Notes under the pieces: generated by a model
The model's database searches: none
Seen by the model: only the letters and a program-made list of their open reading frames with translations
What the model was told of the DNA's origin: nothing
Assembly: GCF_001665535.1 (NCBI RefSeq)
Contig: NZ_LZSQ01000100.1
Span: 124,001-188,000 of the forward strand
Source: Mycobacterium sp. 852002-51961_SCH5331710
GTDB taxonomy: Bacteria > Actinomycetota > Actinomycetes > Mycobacteriales > Mycobacteriaceae
Direction: 5' to 3'
Length of the DNA stretch: 64,000 bases
Shown here: one piece after another, positions 51,768 to 61,380 of the stretch
Layout: each line of letters starts with the position of its first letter
Numbering within the stretch: the stretch's first letter is position 1
Translations under genes and position numbers: made by a program

Positions 51768-53741
51768 ATGACCACCACTGCGGAACATCTGCGCAATGCG
51801 CTCGACGGCCGTTGGCGCGATGTGAAGAACCGGCTGCGTGAAGAACTCTCCAGCGAGATCTTCCGCCCGCACTACACCCCGAACACCGTCATCGCCAGGA
51901 CCAAGGTCGCCGAGCAGTTGAAGATCATGGCGGCCCAGGGTTCGGCCGAGGACGGATTCAAGAAGGAGCACGGCGGCAACGGCGATGTCGGCGCCGCGGT
52001 GACCCAAATCGAGATGCTGGCGATGTCTGACCTGTCGCTGATGGTCAAGGCCGGTGTGCAGTGGGGCCTATTCGGCGGTGCGATCGAGAACCTCGGCACC
52101 GAGCGTCATCACGAGAAATACGTCCGCCGGATCATCGACTGCGACCTGCTCGGCTGTTTCGCGATGACCGAGACGGGCCACGGCAGCAACGTGCAGGCGT
52201 TAGAGACCACCGCGACGTACGACCCTGCGACCGAAGAGTTCATCATCGACTCGCCGACGCCGACCTCGCGTAAGGACTACATCGGCGGCGCCGCCGAAAC
52301 CGCCCGGATGGCAGCGGTATTCGCGCAGTTGATCACGCCGGACGGCGTCGGTCACGGTGTGCACTGTGTGCTGGTGCCGATCCGCGACGAAGAGGGTAAC
52401 GACCTGCCGGGCATCACCACCTCGGACTGCCACTACAAGGGCGGTCTGCCGGGCGTCGACAACGGCCGGATCCAATTCGACAAGGTCCGGGTTCCGCGCG
52501 AGAACCTCCTCAACAAGTACGGTGACGTGGCCCCGGACGGCACCTACAGCTCGCCGATCGAGAATCCCGGCAGACGATTCTTCACGATGCTGGGCACCCT
52601 GGTGCGCGGGCGCGTCACGGTGGGCGGTAGCGCGGCGGCCGCGGCCCGCGTCGCGCTCGACATCGCGACGCGGTATGCGTTGCAGCGCAGGCAGTTCGAG
52701 GCACCCGGCGAAGACCACGAGGTGGTCATCATGGACTACCTGGTGCACCAGCGTCGGCTGCTGCCCTTGATCGCGAAGTCCTACGCGCTGCAGTTCGCGC
52801 AGAACGAACTCGTCGCGAAGTGCCACGATCTGCAGAGCGCCGAGAACCCCGACCCGGAGGAACAGCGCGAGCTCGAGGCACGGGCGGCCGGGTTGAAGGC
52901 GGTCAACACCTGGCACGCAACGCAGGCGATCCAGGAAGCGCGCGAAGCATGCGGCGGCGCAGGCTACATGGCCGAGAACCGGCTCATTGCGCTGAAGGCC
53001 GACACCGACGTGTTCACCACGTTCGAGGGCGACAACCACGTGCTGATCCAACTCGTGGCCAAGCAGTTGCTCACCGCGTACGCCGACGACATCAAGAGCA
53101 TGAGTCCGGTCGAATGGGTGCGGTTCGCCGCGAACTTCGCCGGTGAACGGGTGCTGAAACGTACTGCGGCCGAGACGATCATGCAAACCATCCTCGATAC
53201 GCGGCAGGACAACGAGGAGGAAGGCAGCCTCTTCAACCGCGGCACGCAGGTCAAGATGTTCGAGGACCGCGAGGAGTACATGATCTCCACCGTGGCGCGC
53301 CGGTTGCAGGGCAAGGCCAAGGAGATGAGCGAGTTCGAGGCCTTCAACGCCGTGCAGGACCACGTATTGCACAGCGCACAGGCACACATCGACCGGGTGA
53401 TCCTCGAGGCGTTCGTCGCGGGCATCGATGCCTGTGAGGACGAGGAGGCCCGCACGATCCTGAACATGGTGTGCGATCTGTACGCCCTGTCGGCGATCGA
53501 AGAGGACAAGGCGTGGTTCATCGAACACCGCTACATCTCGACGGAACGGGCCAAGGCCGTCACCCGCGGCATCAACGAACGGTGCCGGTCGCTACGCCCG
53601 TACGCCGAGCTGCTCGTCAACGGGTTCGGTATTCCGGAACAGTTGCGCTACGCGGAGATGCTGCATCCCGAGCACATTCCCGACGCCGACGAGCACACGG
53701 AGCAGCACGCGATCAGTTCGGGGACGATCGAACCGAAGTAG
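51768..53741 (+). CDS. Acyl-CoA oxidase/dehydrogenase (ACOX-like, long form)
   Basis: A 657-residue flavoprotein with the acyl-CoA oxidase architecture: an N-terminal helical part, a central FAD/substrate domain (CFAMTETGHGSNVQALET near residue 128), and two C-terminal helical domains. The presumed catalytic Glu lies in FTTFEGDNHVLIQ near 421. Bacterial enzymes of this length may transfer electrons to O2 or act as dehydrogenases. ATG 51768 was chosen as the family-like start; the longer frame lies in the promoter region. It stands alone on the plus strand at the right end of the catabolic block. Confidence 0.85.
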   Translation: MTTTAEHLRNALDGRWRDVKNRLREELSSEIFRPHYTPNTVIARTKVAEQLKIMAAQGSAEDGFKKEHGGNGDVGAAVTQIEMLAMSDLSLMVKAGVQWGLFGGAIENLGTERHHEKYVRRIIDCDLLGCFAMTETGHGSNVQALETTATYDPATEEFIIDSPTPTSRKDYIGGAAETARMAAVFAQLITPDGVGHGVHCVLVPIRDEEGNDLPGITTSDCHYKGGLPGVDNGRIQFDKVRVPRENLLNKYGDVAPDGTYSSPIENPGRRFFTMLGTLVRGRVTVGGSAAAAARVALDIATRYALQRRQFEAPGEDHEVVIMDYLVHQRRLLPLIAKSYALQFAQNELVAKCHDLQSAENPDPEEQRELEARAAGLKAVNTWHATQAIQEAREACGGAGYMAENRLIALKADTDVFTTFEGDNHVLIQLVAKQLLTAYADDIKSMSPVEWVRFAANFAGERVLKRTAAETIMQTILDTRQDNEEEGSLFNRGTQVKMFEDREEYMISTVARRLQGKAKEMSEFEAFNAVQDHVLHSAQAHIDRVILEAFVAGIDACEDEEARTILNMVCDLYALSAIEEDKAWFIEHRYISTERAKAVTRGINERCRSLRPYAELLVNGFGIPEQLRYAEMLHPEHIPDADEHTEQHAISSGTIEPK

Positions 53742-53748
53742 TTCCTGG

Positions 53749-53763
53749 GATCGGCAGCCGATC
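53749..53763. terminator. Short stem-loop between convergent genes
   Basis: GATCGG-CAG-CCGATC forms a six-pair hairpin with a three-base loop in the 71-base gap between the convergent ACOX-like and secreted-protein genes. There is no T-run, so intrinsic termination is possible but weakly supported. Confidence 0.3.
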
Positions 53764-53812
53764 GGACGAGATGGGCCTGGATCTGTCCCCGGGCTCGGTC
53801 AAGCGCTCAGGA

Positions 53813-54307
53813 TCAACTCCGCGCCCACACGCAGTCGCCGCCGAGCTCAATGAGAAACATCCTCGGCGACACGTCGAACTGCAGCGGTTGACCAGGGTCT
53901 CCTTCGACGGTCGACGGCGTACTCAGCTCGCCGGGGCTGACGACCACCTGCTGTTGCGCGCTGCATCTCGTGCCCGAATTCCGCGGCGTGCCAGTCCATT
54001 TGCCCGCTTCCATGTCGGGATTGCGCATGCCCTGCCCGTGCAGCTTGAGCGGCGAGTCCGTGCTCACCCAGCGGCCCGCGGGTGGCTGCGGACCACGCAC
54101 GGCCTGCCATGCGCCGCCTCGGCACACCGACAGCGTGTCCGAACCGGGCAGTCGCGTCATGGCGCCCTCTAGGTCGGCGGTGCACTGATCGGCCTGCGGG
54201 GGCGGACCGGGTGGCGGTGGTCCGGGCTGCTGGGGTCCAGGGTCTGCACATGCGACGGGCGCACTCACGAGTGCGACCAGCATGCCGACGAGTGCCGCTC
54301 TCAACAC
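53813..54307 (-). CDS. Small secreted Cys-containing protein
   Basis: A 164-residue exported protein. A signal peptide (about 1-21, ending VACA-DP) is followed by a Pro-rich linker (QQPGPPPPGPPPQ). The mature domain has four cysteines (QCTADL, SVCRGG, TRCSAQ, GDCVW), probably two disulfides. I do not recognise a family. It starts one base after the stop of the DUF4185 gene, so the two are co-transcribed and may both work in the cell envelope. Confidence 0.7.
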   Translation of the reverse strand: MLRAALVGMLVALVSAPVACADPGPQQPGPPPPGPPPQADQCTADLEGAMTRLPGSDTLSVCRGGAWQAVRGPQPPAGRWVSTDSPLKLHGQGMRNPDMEAGKWTGTPRNSGTRCSAQQQVVVSPGELSTPSTVEGDPGQPLQFDVSPRMFLIELGGDCVWARS

Positions 54308-54308
54308 G

Positions 54309-56663
54309 TCACACCTTGCTCAGGTCCGTCTTCATCAACATCACGTTGTAGGAGTCCCACAGCGACAGGTTCCAGTACAGGTCGGTGCCGGTGCCCTGGG
54401 TCGACGGCGACCAGGGATGCATCATCGGAGCGTAGATGCCGCCGGGTTGTTGGCTCATCAACACCTTCGGCTTCGACCAGGTGCCCTGCGGAGTGTCGGA
54501 CGTCCGCATCACGATGTTGTTGAACTGGTCGCCGTGCAGGGCCACGTACTTCTTCAACTGCTTGTTGTATTGCACCGACATTTCGCTGACCTGGTTGCCG
54601 GCGGAGCTGGCACCGCAGGAACCCTGCTCGACACCGAAGACATAAGTGGCCGCTGAAGGATTGCCCTTGATCCAGCCGGCCGGGGCACCACCCCAGGCAC
54701 TGCCGCCGTTCCAGTACTCGTACTTGCTCAGGTCCAGGATGTCCTGCTCGGGCACCCGAGCCAGGTAGGCCGCGCCCTGACGTCCGTTGGGAGTGCCATA
54801 CACGTAAACGTAGCCGTCCTCGCCACGGACGAATGCCATCTGTTGGAAATTCTGGTTGCCGCTCCACGGCTGGTTGTAGCGGACGGTTTCCGGCGCGACG
54901 TGGAAGGTTTCACCGTTGTCATCGGACCAGGCGATCGCGGAGTAGTTCGTCGTCCACTGACCAGGCGCACCCCACTGCGTCACGGACATGAAGCTCACAT
55001 ATTGGACGACGCCGTATCGCGAACCCTCGACGGGCACAGAAATTCCCGCGGTCGGGATCAGCGTTATCCCGGCAGGCAGGCCATCGGGCCAAATCACCTG
55101 CCTGGCTCTGGTCGGATAACCGTCGGGGCCGAGCGGCGCCCCGCCGAACATGTCGCCGTTGTACCACTCGCCGTCGGGGATCTCCATCCCGTTGGCGAGG
55201 TACCAGTCCTCACTCCGCATGATGATGTTGGAGCGCCAATCCTCCGACATGTTGCCGTCGAAGAATGTGTCGCCGAAGGCGATGAGGATCTGGCGGCGTT
55301 CAATTTCCGGGGTGTTCGGGTCGTCCTCCACGATGCCGTTGTCCCACATGATCCCGAGGTCCGTGCCGCCCACCGAAAAGCGGTCGACGGTGTCGGCGTA
55401 GGGACCAGTCACCCAGGCGATGAACTGTGTCGACGGGCTCACCTGCGGATTGGCCCAAGGCGAGTACAGCGGGGTGTACGGTGCCGCGGCGGCCGCCAGC
55501 GCCATTCTTGCCATCGGTTCCGTCAGCGGGTCCGCCACCATCAGCGTCGGGGTCATCACCGTCGGCGTGTTGGTGGGCCGTCCCGTCAGCGCCGCGAAGA
55601 AGTTCTCGAACTCCCGACGCGCGAACGCGAGCAGACCCCAGATCAGCGGCGGCTGCGCGGGTGAGGCCGGCGCCGTGCCGGCCAACGGGTTGAGGATCCA
55701 GTTGATCGTGTTGGTGACGAGATTGGTCACCGCGGTGAAGAGGTTGGTGGGAGCGGCCGGCGCGACGGTCGTCGGCTGGTAGAACGCCATCATCGGGGAG
55801 ACGTTGGTCGTGGCACCCGACGCCAGCGACCGCGCATCGGCGAAGACCACGTAATTCGTGGCTTCCTCCGGGGTTTCACCCGGATCGGTGATCGACCGCT
55901 CGGTCGTCCCATTGGTCGTGGCCGTGTCGGTCGCCGCGGTGTTGGTTGTGGCACCCGGCTGTTCCGTCGATGAGTTCGAGGTACCGCCGGGCTTCGATTG
56001 GAGCGACGGATCGGTGTCGTCCGGATCGGATTTCTTTTCCGGCTCGGCCGTCGGAGTCGACGCCGGTTCGGGGGTTGCCGTCGCTGTCGGCTCGGCGGTC
56101 GGTGTCGGTGTCGCCGTTGCCGTCGGTGTTGGCGTCGGCGTCGCCGTCGGCTCGGCCGTCGGCGTCGAGGTGGGCTCCGCGGTCGGGGTGGATGTCGGCT
56201 TCGGTGGTTCCGCGGTCGCCGTCGCACCCGCCTTGTCCTCGGCCTCTTTTTTGGCCTCGGTGGTGGGGCGCGACGATCCGGTGTTGGTCTGGGCGCTGAC
56301 GGTCACACCGCCGGTGACCGTGCGGGTTCGCGTTGTCGTATTGGACGACGAACCGGACTTGGCGTCGTCATCGTCATCGTCATCGTCATCGTCGTCGGTC
56401 TTGGTCGACGTTGACGTCGAGCCCGACACGGAAGTCGACGTCGACCCCGTGGTCCCTGACCCCGATGTGGCCGTCCCGGTCGCCGTCCCTGTGCCGCCGG
56501 TGGGGCCGCTCGTGCCGGGCGAGGACTCCGAACTGGTCGACTTGTCGGATTGAGAATCGGTGCCGTCGGCGGCGGCGTAACCGTGCCCGACGGCGATCGC
56601 GGTACCCACCCCCATCGCGACCGCGAGTCCGCCGACACGACCGACGTACCTTGCTGCGCCCAT
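54309..56663 (-). CDS. Secreted DUF4185 (GH183-type) protein with long linker
   Basis: A 784-residue exported protein. Residues 1-31 form a signal peptide. Residues about 35-270 are low complexity: Ser/Thr-rich, an 11-Asp run, and repeated TPTAEPT/TATPTP units, probably a wall-spanning or glycosylated linker. After a hydrophobic middle part, residues about 450-784 form a DUF4185 domain (GGTDLGIMWDNG, ILIAFGDTFFDGNMSE). Members of DUF4185 have been described as endo-D-arabinanases (GH183), so it may trim arabinan of the mycobacterial wall. ATG 56663 has GGAGGGG upstream. Confidence 0.75.
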   Translation of the reverse strand: MGAARYVGRVGGLAVAMGVGTAIAVGHGYAAADGTDSQSDKSTSSESSPGTSGPTGGTGTATGTATSGSGTTGSTSTSVSGSTSTSTKTDDDDDDDDDDDAKSGSSSNTTTRTRTVTGGVTVSAQTNTGSSRPTTEAKKEAEDKAGATATAEPPKPTSTPTAEPTSTPTAEPTATPTPTPTATATPTPTAEPTATATPEPASTPTAEPEKKSDPDDTDPSLQSKPGGTSNSSTEQPGATTNTAATDTATTNGTTERSITDPGETPEEATNYVVFADARSLASGATTNVSPMMAFYQPTTVAPAAPTNLFTAVTNLVTNTINWILNPLAGTAPASPAQPPLIWGLLAFARREFENFFAALTGRPTNTPTVMTPTLMVADPLTEPMARMALAAAAAPYTPLYSPWANPQVSPSTQFIAWVTGPYADTVDRFSVGGTDLGIMWDNGIVEDDPNTPEIERRQILIAFGDTFFDGNMSEDWRSNIIMRSEDWYLANGMEIPDGEWYNGDMFGGAPLGPDGYPTRARQVIWPDGLPAGITLIPTAGISVPVEGSRYGVVQYVSFMSVTQWGAPGQWTTNYSAIAWSDDNGETFHVAPETVRYNQPWSGNQNFQQMAFVRGEDGYVYVYGTPNGRQGAAYLARVPEQDILDLSKYEYWNGGSAWGGAPAGWIKGNPSAATYVFGVEQGSCGASSAGNQVSEMSVQYNKQLKKYVALHGDQFNNIVMRTSDTPQGTWSKPKVLMSQQPGGIYAPMMHPWSPSTQGTGTDLYWNLSLWDSYNVMLMKTDLSKV
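56364..56396. repeat. GAC/GAT microsatellite encoding 11 Asp
   Basis: Eleven consecutive Asp codons, mostly alternating GAC and GAT on the coding strand, inside the linker of the DUF4185 protein. Trinucleotide repeats of this kind can vary in copy number without breaking the frame. Confidence 0.85.
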
Positions 56664-56820
56664 GCTTCCCCTCCGAGAAAATCCCCCGCCCCGCTGAAGC
56701 AATGTAATGGCAGTTACGGGGGTATACAGCAAAATCGGCAGATGTCTCATTTGCAACAACTGTCAGTGCAGTCATCGCCATGGAGGGGTTTTGCGTTACG
56801 GGCTCAGTCCCGAGCTACCT

Positions 56821-57189
56821 CTAGGAGTTGATGCCGGCTTTCTGCAGAGCCTTCTCGTACAGACCGAAGGCCTCTTCCAGGCCGTCGTTGACCCAGGCGT
56901 CGACCATGCCGACCCTGTCGGCCACCAGTTGGATGTGGTTCACGAACTGCTGGAAGTCCTCGTCGCGGCGCAGCGCGTCGATCTGGTCTTTCGACCCCTG
57001 GACCAGAACGAAACCCCCGAGCTCGATGTTCTGCGGGCGCAGGATCGCCACGTCATAGCGCTCGATCTTTTCGTCGCGCAGGAGCTGGGCGCCATAGCCC
57101 TCGAGCGATTCCCGAAAGAGTTCGAGCGCCTGCACTTCGCGTCCACGGGTGGGAATTCCCCACGCGATCCAGAGTCCTGCTTCAGCCAT
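56821..57189 (-). CDS. Conserved hypothetical protein, 122 residues
   Basis: A small soluble protein with a YCII/dimeric alpha-beta-like pattern: WIAWGIPTRGREVQALELFRE at the start, ERYDVAILRPQNIELGGFVL in the middle, and a helical end (NDGLEEAFGLYEKALQKAG). No function is known to me. ATG 57189 was chosen because the longer frame runs through the tRNA-Asn gene. The 157 bases between it and the DUF4185 start hold that gene's promoter region, with no feature I can define. Confidence 0.7.
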   Translation of the reverse strand: MAEAGLWIAWGIPTRGREVQALELFRESLEGYGAQLLRDEKIERYDVAILRPQNIELGGFVLVQGSKDQIDALRRDEDFQQFVNHIQLVADRVGMVDAWVNDGLEEAFGLYEKALQKAGINS

Positions 57190-57263
57190 GCGCCCATCAT
57201 GCGCTGCGTGGAGTGGGAAGAGTGGTCCCGACACGGTCGAGCAATCGAAAGTCGTAATGCCTG

Positions 57264-57336
<73 letters not shown>

Positions 57337-57483
57337 CTGCTCGCCCGCGATCTCGCTCTGCGCGGGACGGGGGTTGACTCTAGCGTACGTGTCGGCAGCG
57401 CCGCCAATACGCCGCCTCCGCTCGCGCTCTCAGGTATGTGAGGCAGGATGGAGCACAACGCACCATCGTTTGGAAGGGACCCC

Positions 57484-57738
57484 GTGATCGGGTATTTCGT
57501 CGTATTGGGTGTCGGCTACGTACTCGGCTCCAAGGCCGGCCGACGCCGGTATGAGCAGATCGCCGGAACCTATAAGGCGGTCACCGAGAGCCCCGCCGCG
57601 AAGGCTGTGCTCGACGCCGGACGCCGCAAGATCGCTGACCGGGTCTCGCCGGACCCGCCGCTGGTCAAGTTGACCGAGATCGACAACGGAACCGAGGTCA
57701 TCGGTCCCGAGACCGCGCAGGTACGAAGGGCCCGATAG
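57484..57738 (+). CDS. Small conserved mycobacterial protein (Rv2342-like)
   Basis: An 84-residue protein. The N-terminus MIGYFVVLGVGYVLGSKAGRRRY is one hydrophobic segment ending in a basic patch, typical of small membrane-associated YtxH-like proteins. The rest is charged and helical. GTG 57484 is preferred to ATG 57448 because GGAAGGGA precedes it and the length matches the 85 residues I recall for Rv2342, which has the same position between asnT and dnaG. Confidence 0.8.
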   Translation: MIGYFVVLGVGYVLGSKAGRRRYEQIAGTYKAVTESPAAKAVLDAGRRKIADRVSPDPPLVKLTEIDNGTEVIGPETAQVRRAR

Positions 57739-57740
57739 GT

Positions 57741-58040
57741 CTAGAAGCCCGTACCGTTGCCGTAGATGCGGCCCGGGAGCATCGGGCCGGTGCTGACGCC
57801 GGCCCCGTCGGGCCCGTTGAGGCCGAACTGCGGTGTTCCGACATTGACGCCGTTGCCGTTGGAAACTCCGAGGCAGTGGCCGTCTTCCTTGTTCCCGAAC
57901 CACGCCAGGCATTGGCCGAGCGGCTGGCCGGCATCGGACGTACTTCCCAGAACGGAGGCGGCGATCGGGGCCGCGACCGCGGCGACGGCGACTGCGCCGG
58001 CGGCGACGAACCGTCGCGCCCGGTTGTTGGTCGATGTCAC
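57741..58040 (-). CDS. Small secreted protein of unknown function
   Basis: A 99-residue exported protein. A basic start (TSTNNRARRF) is followed by an Ala/Val-rich signal helix, then a mature part with two cysteines (LGQCLAWFG and GHCLGV) and a Gly/Asn-rich end. No family is recognised. GTG 58040 has GGAAGG upstream; the frame extends 15 codons further. It ends two bases from the convergent Rv2342-like gene. Confidence 0.6.
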   Translation of the reverse strand: MTSTNNRARRFVAAGAVAVAAVAAPIAASVLGSTSDAGQPLGQCLAWFGNKEDGHCLGVSNGNGVNVGTPQFGLNGPDGAGVSTGPMLPGRIYGNGTGF

Positions 58041-58104
58041 GTGCACGCCTTCCTGACCGTTCCCACGGTTGTATAGCGCGCTCACCCTATCGCGTTACCG
58101 CGGA

Positions 58105-60033
58105 CTACGCAGAGATGTCGTCTCCGCTGGCCTGTTCGAGCAGGCTGCGGCGATAGGCCTCCATCGCGACCAGGTCGCCGAACAGCGCGTGGTACTCGTC
58201 GCCCTGCTCGACCGGCGACATCCGCTGGAGCTTGGACTTGACCTCGGCGATCTGGCGGCCCACCCACACTTCTTGCAACCGGGCCAGCACTCCGCCGATG
58301 TAGCGCGGCAACCGCTCGTCGTCGACGACGTTGATGGCCTCGACACCGAGTTCGTTGACCAGGCTCGCCGCGGCCGGCGCCTCGGTCTTGGACCGGACCG
58401 TCTCGATCCATTCGGCCCCCGATTGGCCGGCCGACGTGCCACCCGCGGCATCGATCGCCGAACGCACCGCCGCATAACCCGGATGCGTGAAGCTTTCGAC
58501 GGTCAGCGAGTCGAACACCGGCCCCGCCAGTGCCGGATACTGCAGAGCCGCTTTGAGCGCTTCGCGCTGCGGCCACAGCGTCGGGTCGGCCGGGTCGGGC
58601 CGTGCCCCCACATCCGGGGTGCGCGACCGGCGTGGCTGCGCCTGGTCGTTGGCGCGCCGGCGCCCGCCGCGTTCGGGCAGGCCGCGCTTCTGCGCCTCCT
58701 CGCGCACCCGGCTCAGCACCTGCGCCTCGTCGGCCCAGCCCACCCAGCCCGTGAGCCGTCGCGCGTACTCGTCGCGCAGCATCGGCTCCTTGATGCGGGC
58801 CACCATCGGCACGCACCGGCGCAGGGCGGCGACGCGACCCTCCGCGCTGTCGAGGTCGTGTTCAGCCAGCGCGGTGCGAATGGCGAACTCGAACAACGGC
58901 GTTCGGCGCGCCACCAGGTCGCGCAGCGCGCCGTCGCCGAAATGAAGCCGGATGTCACACGGATCCATCCCAGCCAATTTGTCTTCTGAGGCCACCGCGA
59001 CGAACGACTGGCCCGCGAGGTTCTGCTCCCCCTCGAACGCCTTGATCGCCGCGGCGCGACCCGCGGCGTCGCCGTCGAAGACGTAGATCAGTTCGCCGCG
59101 AAAGAAGTTGTCGTCCATCATGAGTCGGCGCAGCATCGACAGGTGCTCGTCGCCGAACGCCGTTCCGCACGACGCGACCGCCGTCGTCACCCCGGCCAGA
59201 TGCATCGCCATCACGTCGGTGTAGCCCTCGACCACGACCGCTTGGTGACCCTTGGCGATATCGCGTTTGGCCAGATCCAGGCCGAACAGCACCGCCGACT
59301 TCTTGTACAGAACCGTCTCCGGGGTGTTGACGTACTTGGCTTCCATCGGATCGTCGTCGAAGATCCGACGGGCACCGAAGCCGATCACCTCGCCGCCGCT
59401 GGCCTTGATCGGCCACAGCAGCCGACGGTGGAAGCGGTCCATCGGGCCGCGTTTACCCTCTCGCGACAGGCCGGCCGCCTCGAGTTCCTTGAACTCAAAA
59501 CCCTTGCGCAGCAGGTGTTTCGTCAACGAATCCCAACCCGACGGCGCGAAACCGCAGCCGAACCGTTTGGCCGCCTGACCGTCGAAGTTCCTCTCGATCA
59601 GGTATTGGCGCGCCGGTACGGCCTCGTCGGACTCCAGCGCGGCCGCATAGAACTCCTGCGCCGCCGCGTTGGCGGCCAGCAACCTGCTGCGGCTACCGCG
59701 GTCACGTTGCACGTTGGTGGTCGAACCGCCCGTGTAGGTGATGGTGTAGCCGACGCGGTCGGCGAGCAGTTCGACCGACTCCACGAAGCTGACGTGCTCG
59801 ATCTTCTGGACGAAGGCATAGACGTCGCCACCCTCCCCGCAACCGAAGCAGTGGAAGTGGCCATGATTCGGCCGCACGTGGAACGACGGCGACTTCTCGT
59901 CGTGGAACGGGCACAGCCCCTTCATGGAGTCCGCGCCCGCGCGGCGCAACTGCACGTAGTCGCCGACGACGTCCTCGATGCGAACCTGCTCGCGGATGGC
60001 CGCGATGTCGCGATCAGGGATACGGCCGGCCAC
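58105..60033 (-). CDS. dnaG: DNA primase DnaG
   Basis: A 642-residue replication primase. The zinc-binding domain has Cys41, His44, Cys62 and Cys65 (CPFH, CFGC). The TOPRIM catalytic domain has VVVEGYTDVMAM (Glu269) and the Asp pair in FDGDAAGR (Asp320, Asp322). The C-terminal helicase-interacting domain starts after an Arg/Pro-rich linker (about 455-490). It synthesises RNA primers at the replication fork. The dgt-dnaG order is conserved in mycobacteria. Confidence 0.97.
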   Translation of the reverse strand: MAGRIPDRDIAAIREQVRIEDVVGDYVQLRRAGADSMKGLCPFHDEKSPSFHVRPNHGHFHCFGCGEGGDVYAFVQKIEHVSFVESVELLADRVGYTITYTGGSTTNVQRDRGSRSRLLAANAAAQEFYAAALESDEAVPARQYLIERNFDGQAAKRFGCGFAPSGWDSLTKHLLRKGFEFKELEAAGLSREGKRGPMDRFHRRLLWPIKASGGEVIGFGARRIFDDDPMEAKYVNTPETVLYKKSAVLFGLDLAKRDIAKGHQAVVVEGYTDVMAMHLAGVTTAVASCGTAFGDEHLSMLRRLMMDDNFFRGELIYVFDGDAAGRAAAIKAFEGEQNLAGQSFVAVASEDKLAGMDPCDIRLHFGDGALRDLVARRTPLFEFAIRTALAEHDLDSAEGRVAALRRCVPMVARIKEPMLRDEYARRLTGWVGWADEAQVLSRVREEAQKRGLPERGGRRRANDQAQPRRSRTPDVGARPDPADPTLWPQREALKAALQYPALAGPVFDSLTVESFTHPGYAAVRSAIDAAGGTSAGQSGAEWIETVRSKTEAPAAASLVNELGVEAINVVDDERLPRYIGGVLARLQEVWVGRQIAEVKSKLQRMSPVEQGDEYHALFGDLVAMEAYRRSLLEQASGDDISA

Positions 60034-60064
60034 CGGGCCAGTCTAGAGCGCCCCGCGCGAACGC

Positions 60065-61342
60065 CTAGGCGGGTTCCAGGCGCTCGAGGCGGCCCTCCGT
60101 GAAGGACGCGACCTGGTCGATGACGACCCGCAGGCGGGCGTCGTCGTCACCGGCCGCGTTGTACGCGGGCACGAAGATCGGATCGAGCGTGGCGGGTGCT
60201 CGCGCGGCGACCCACTCCACCACCCGGTGCACGCGTTCGCGCTGCCGCGCCTGCAGCTCGAGGTGCCGCGGGTCCGACATGATGAACTGCAGCGCCAGGA
60301 TCTTGAGCACCGCGACCTCGGCGCGCACCAGATCGGGAACGCGCAGGTCGGCCTGGTAGCGGACCAGCGGACCTCGGCCGGATTCCGCGCGGGTCGCCGC
60401 GATGGCCGCCGACGCGAACCGGCCGACCAGTTCGCTCGTCAGCTTCTTGAGCGCGACGGACGCCGCCAGGGTGCCGTCGTACTTACCGACCGCGGCGACC
60501 ACCGGCAGGCTCGAGAGCCGCGTCGCCGCGGCCAGCAGGTCGTCGGCTCGCATTCCGCCGCCCATCCCGCTCGACTCCCCCAGCCGACCGAGCACCGCCG
60601 CAGCGTCGTTGTCGGCCAGCACCCGCATGTCGATGCGACCGGACACCACGCCGTCCTCGACGTCGTGCACCGAGTAGGCGACGTCGTCGGCCCAGTCCAT
60701 GACCTGAGCCTCCAGGCACGGCTTCTCCGCGGGTGCGTCGGCGCGCACCCAGTCGGCGACGGGCAGGTCGTCGGTGTAGAAGCCGAACTTGGTCGGCCGC
60801 CTCCCGCGTTGCCACGGGTACTTGGTGACCGCGTCCAGCGCGGCCCGGGTGAGGTTCAAGCCCGCGCTTTCCTTCTGCGCGTCAATGACTTTCGGCTCGA
60901 GACGGGTCAGGATCCGAAAGTTCTGGGCGTTGCCCTCGAAACCGCCGCAGTCGGCGGCGATCTCGTTGAGGGCGCGCTCGCCGTTGTGACCGTAGGGCGG
61001 GTGGCCGATGTCGTGGGCCAGGCCGGCGAGGTCGACCAGGTCGGGATCGCAGCCCAGGCCGATGGCCATCCCGCGGCCGATCTGGGCGACCTCCAGCGAA
61101 TGGGTGAGCCGGGTGCGCGGCGTCTCACCCTGACGCGGGCCGACGACCTGAGTCTTGTCCGCCAGCCGGCGCAGCGCCGCGCAGTGCAGGACCCGGGCGC
61201 GGTCGCGGGCGAAATCTGTGCGGTGCTCGGTGTCGGTGCCCGGGAGCGCGGCACCCTTCGGGGGCTCGACCACCCATCGTTCGCGGTCGAACTCGTTGTA
61301 GGGATCCCCGTTGCCTGTCACCGACGGATAGTCTGCCAGCAC
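60065..61342 (-). CDS. dgt: Deoxyguanosinetriphosphate triphosphohydrolase-like protein
   Basis: A 425-residue HD-domain dNTP triphosphohydrolase. The metal residues are in RLTHSLEV (His81), LAHDIGH (His110, Asp111) and [13 protein letters not shown]. It cleaves dNTP to nucleoside and triphosphate, adjusting dNTP pools, which suits its place directly upstream of dnaG (31-base gap). Only 38 bases separate it from the divergent TPM gene. Confidence 0.94.
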   Translation of the reverse strand: MLADYPSVTGNGDPYNEFDRERWVVEPPKGAALPGTDTEHRTDFARDRARVLHCAALRRLADKTQVVGPRQGETPRTRLTHSLEVAQIGRGMAIGLGCDPDLVDLAGLAHDIGHPPYGHNGERALNEIAADCGGFEGNAQNFRILTRLEPKVIDAQKESAGLNLTRAALDAVTKYPWQRGRRPTKFGFYTDDLPVADWVRADAPAEKPCLEAQVMDWADDVAYSVHDVEDGVVSGRIDMRVLADNDAAAVLGRLGESSGMGGGMRADDLLAAATRLSSLPVVAAVGKYDGTLAASVALKKLTSELVGRFASAAIAATRAESGRGPLVRYQADLRVPDLVRAEVAVLKILALQFIMSDPRHLELQARQRERVHRVVEWVAARAPATLDPIFVPAYNAAGDDDARLRVVIDQVASFTEGRLERLEPA

Positions 61343-61380
61343 CGACCGGCCCGACGGCGTTGCGCACTAGATTGGCGGGC

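Noticed and set aside
56664..56820. Riboswitch or small RNA upstream of the DUF4185 gene
   Set aside because: I saw AT-rich stretches and a possible TATAC, but no convincing fold or conserved riboswitch motif.
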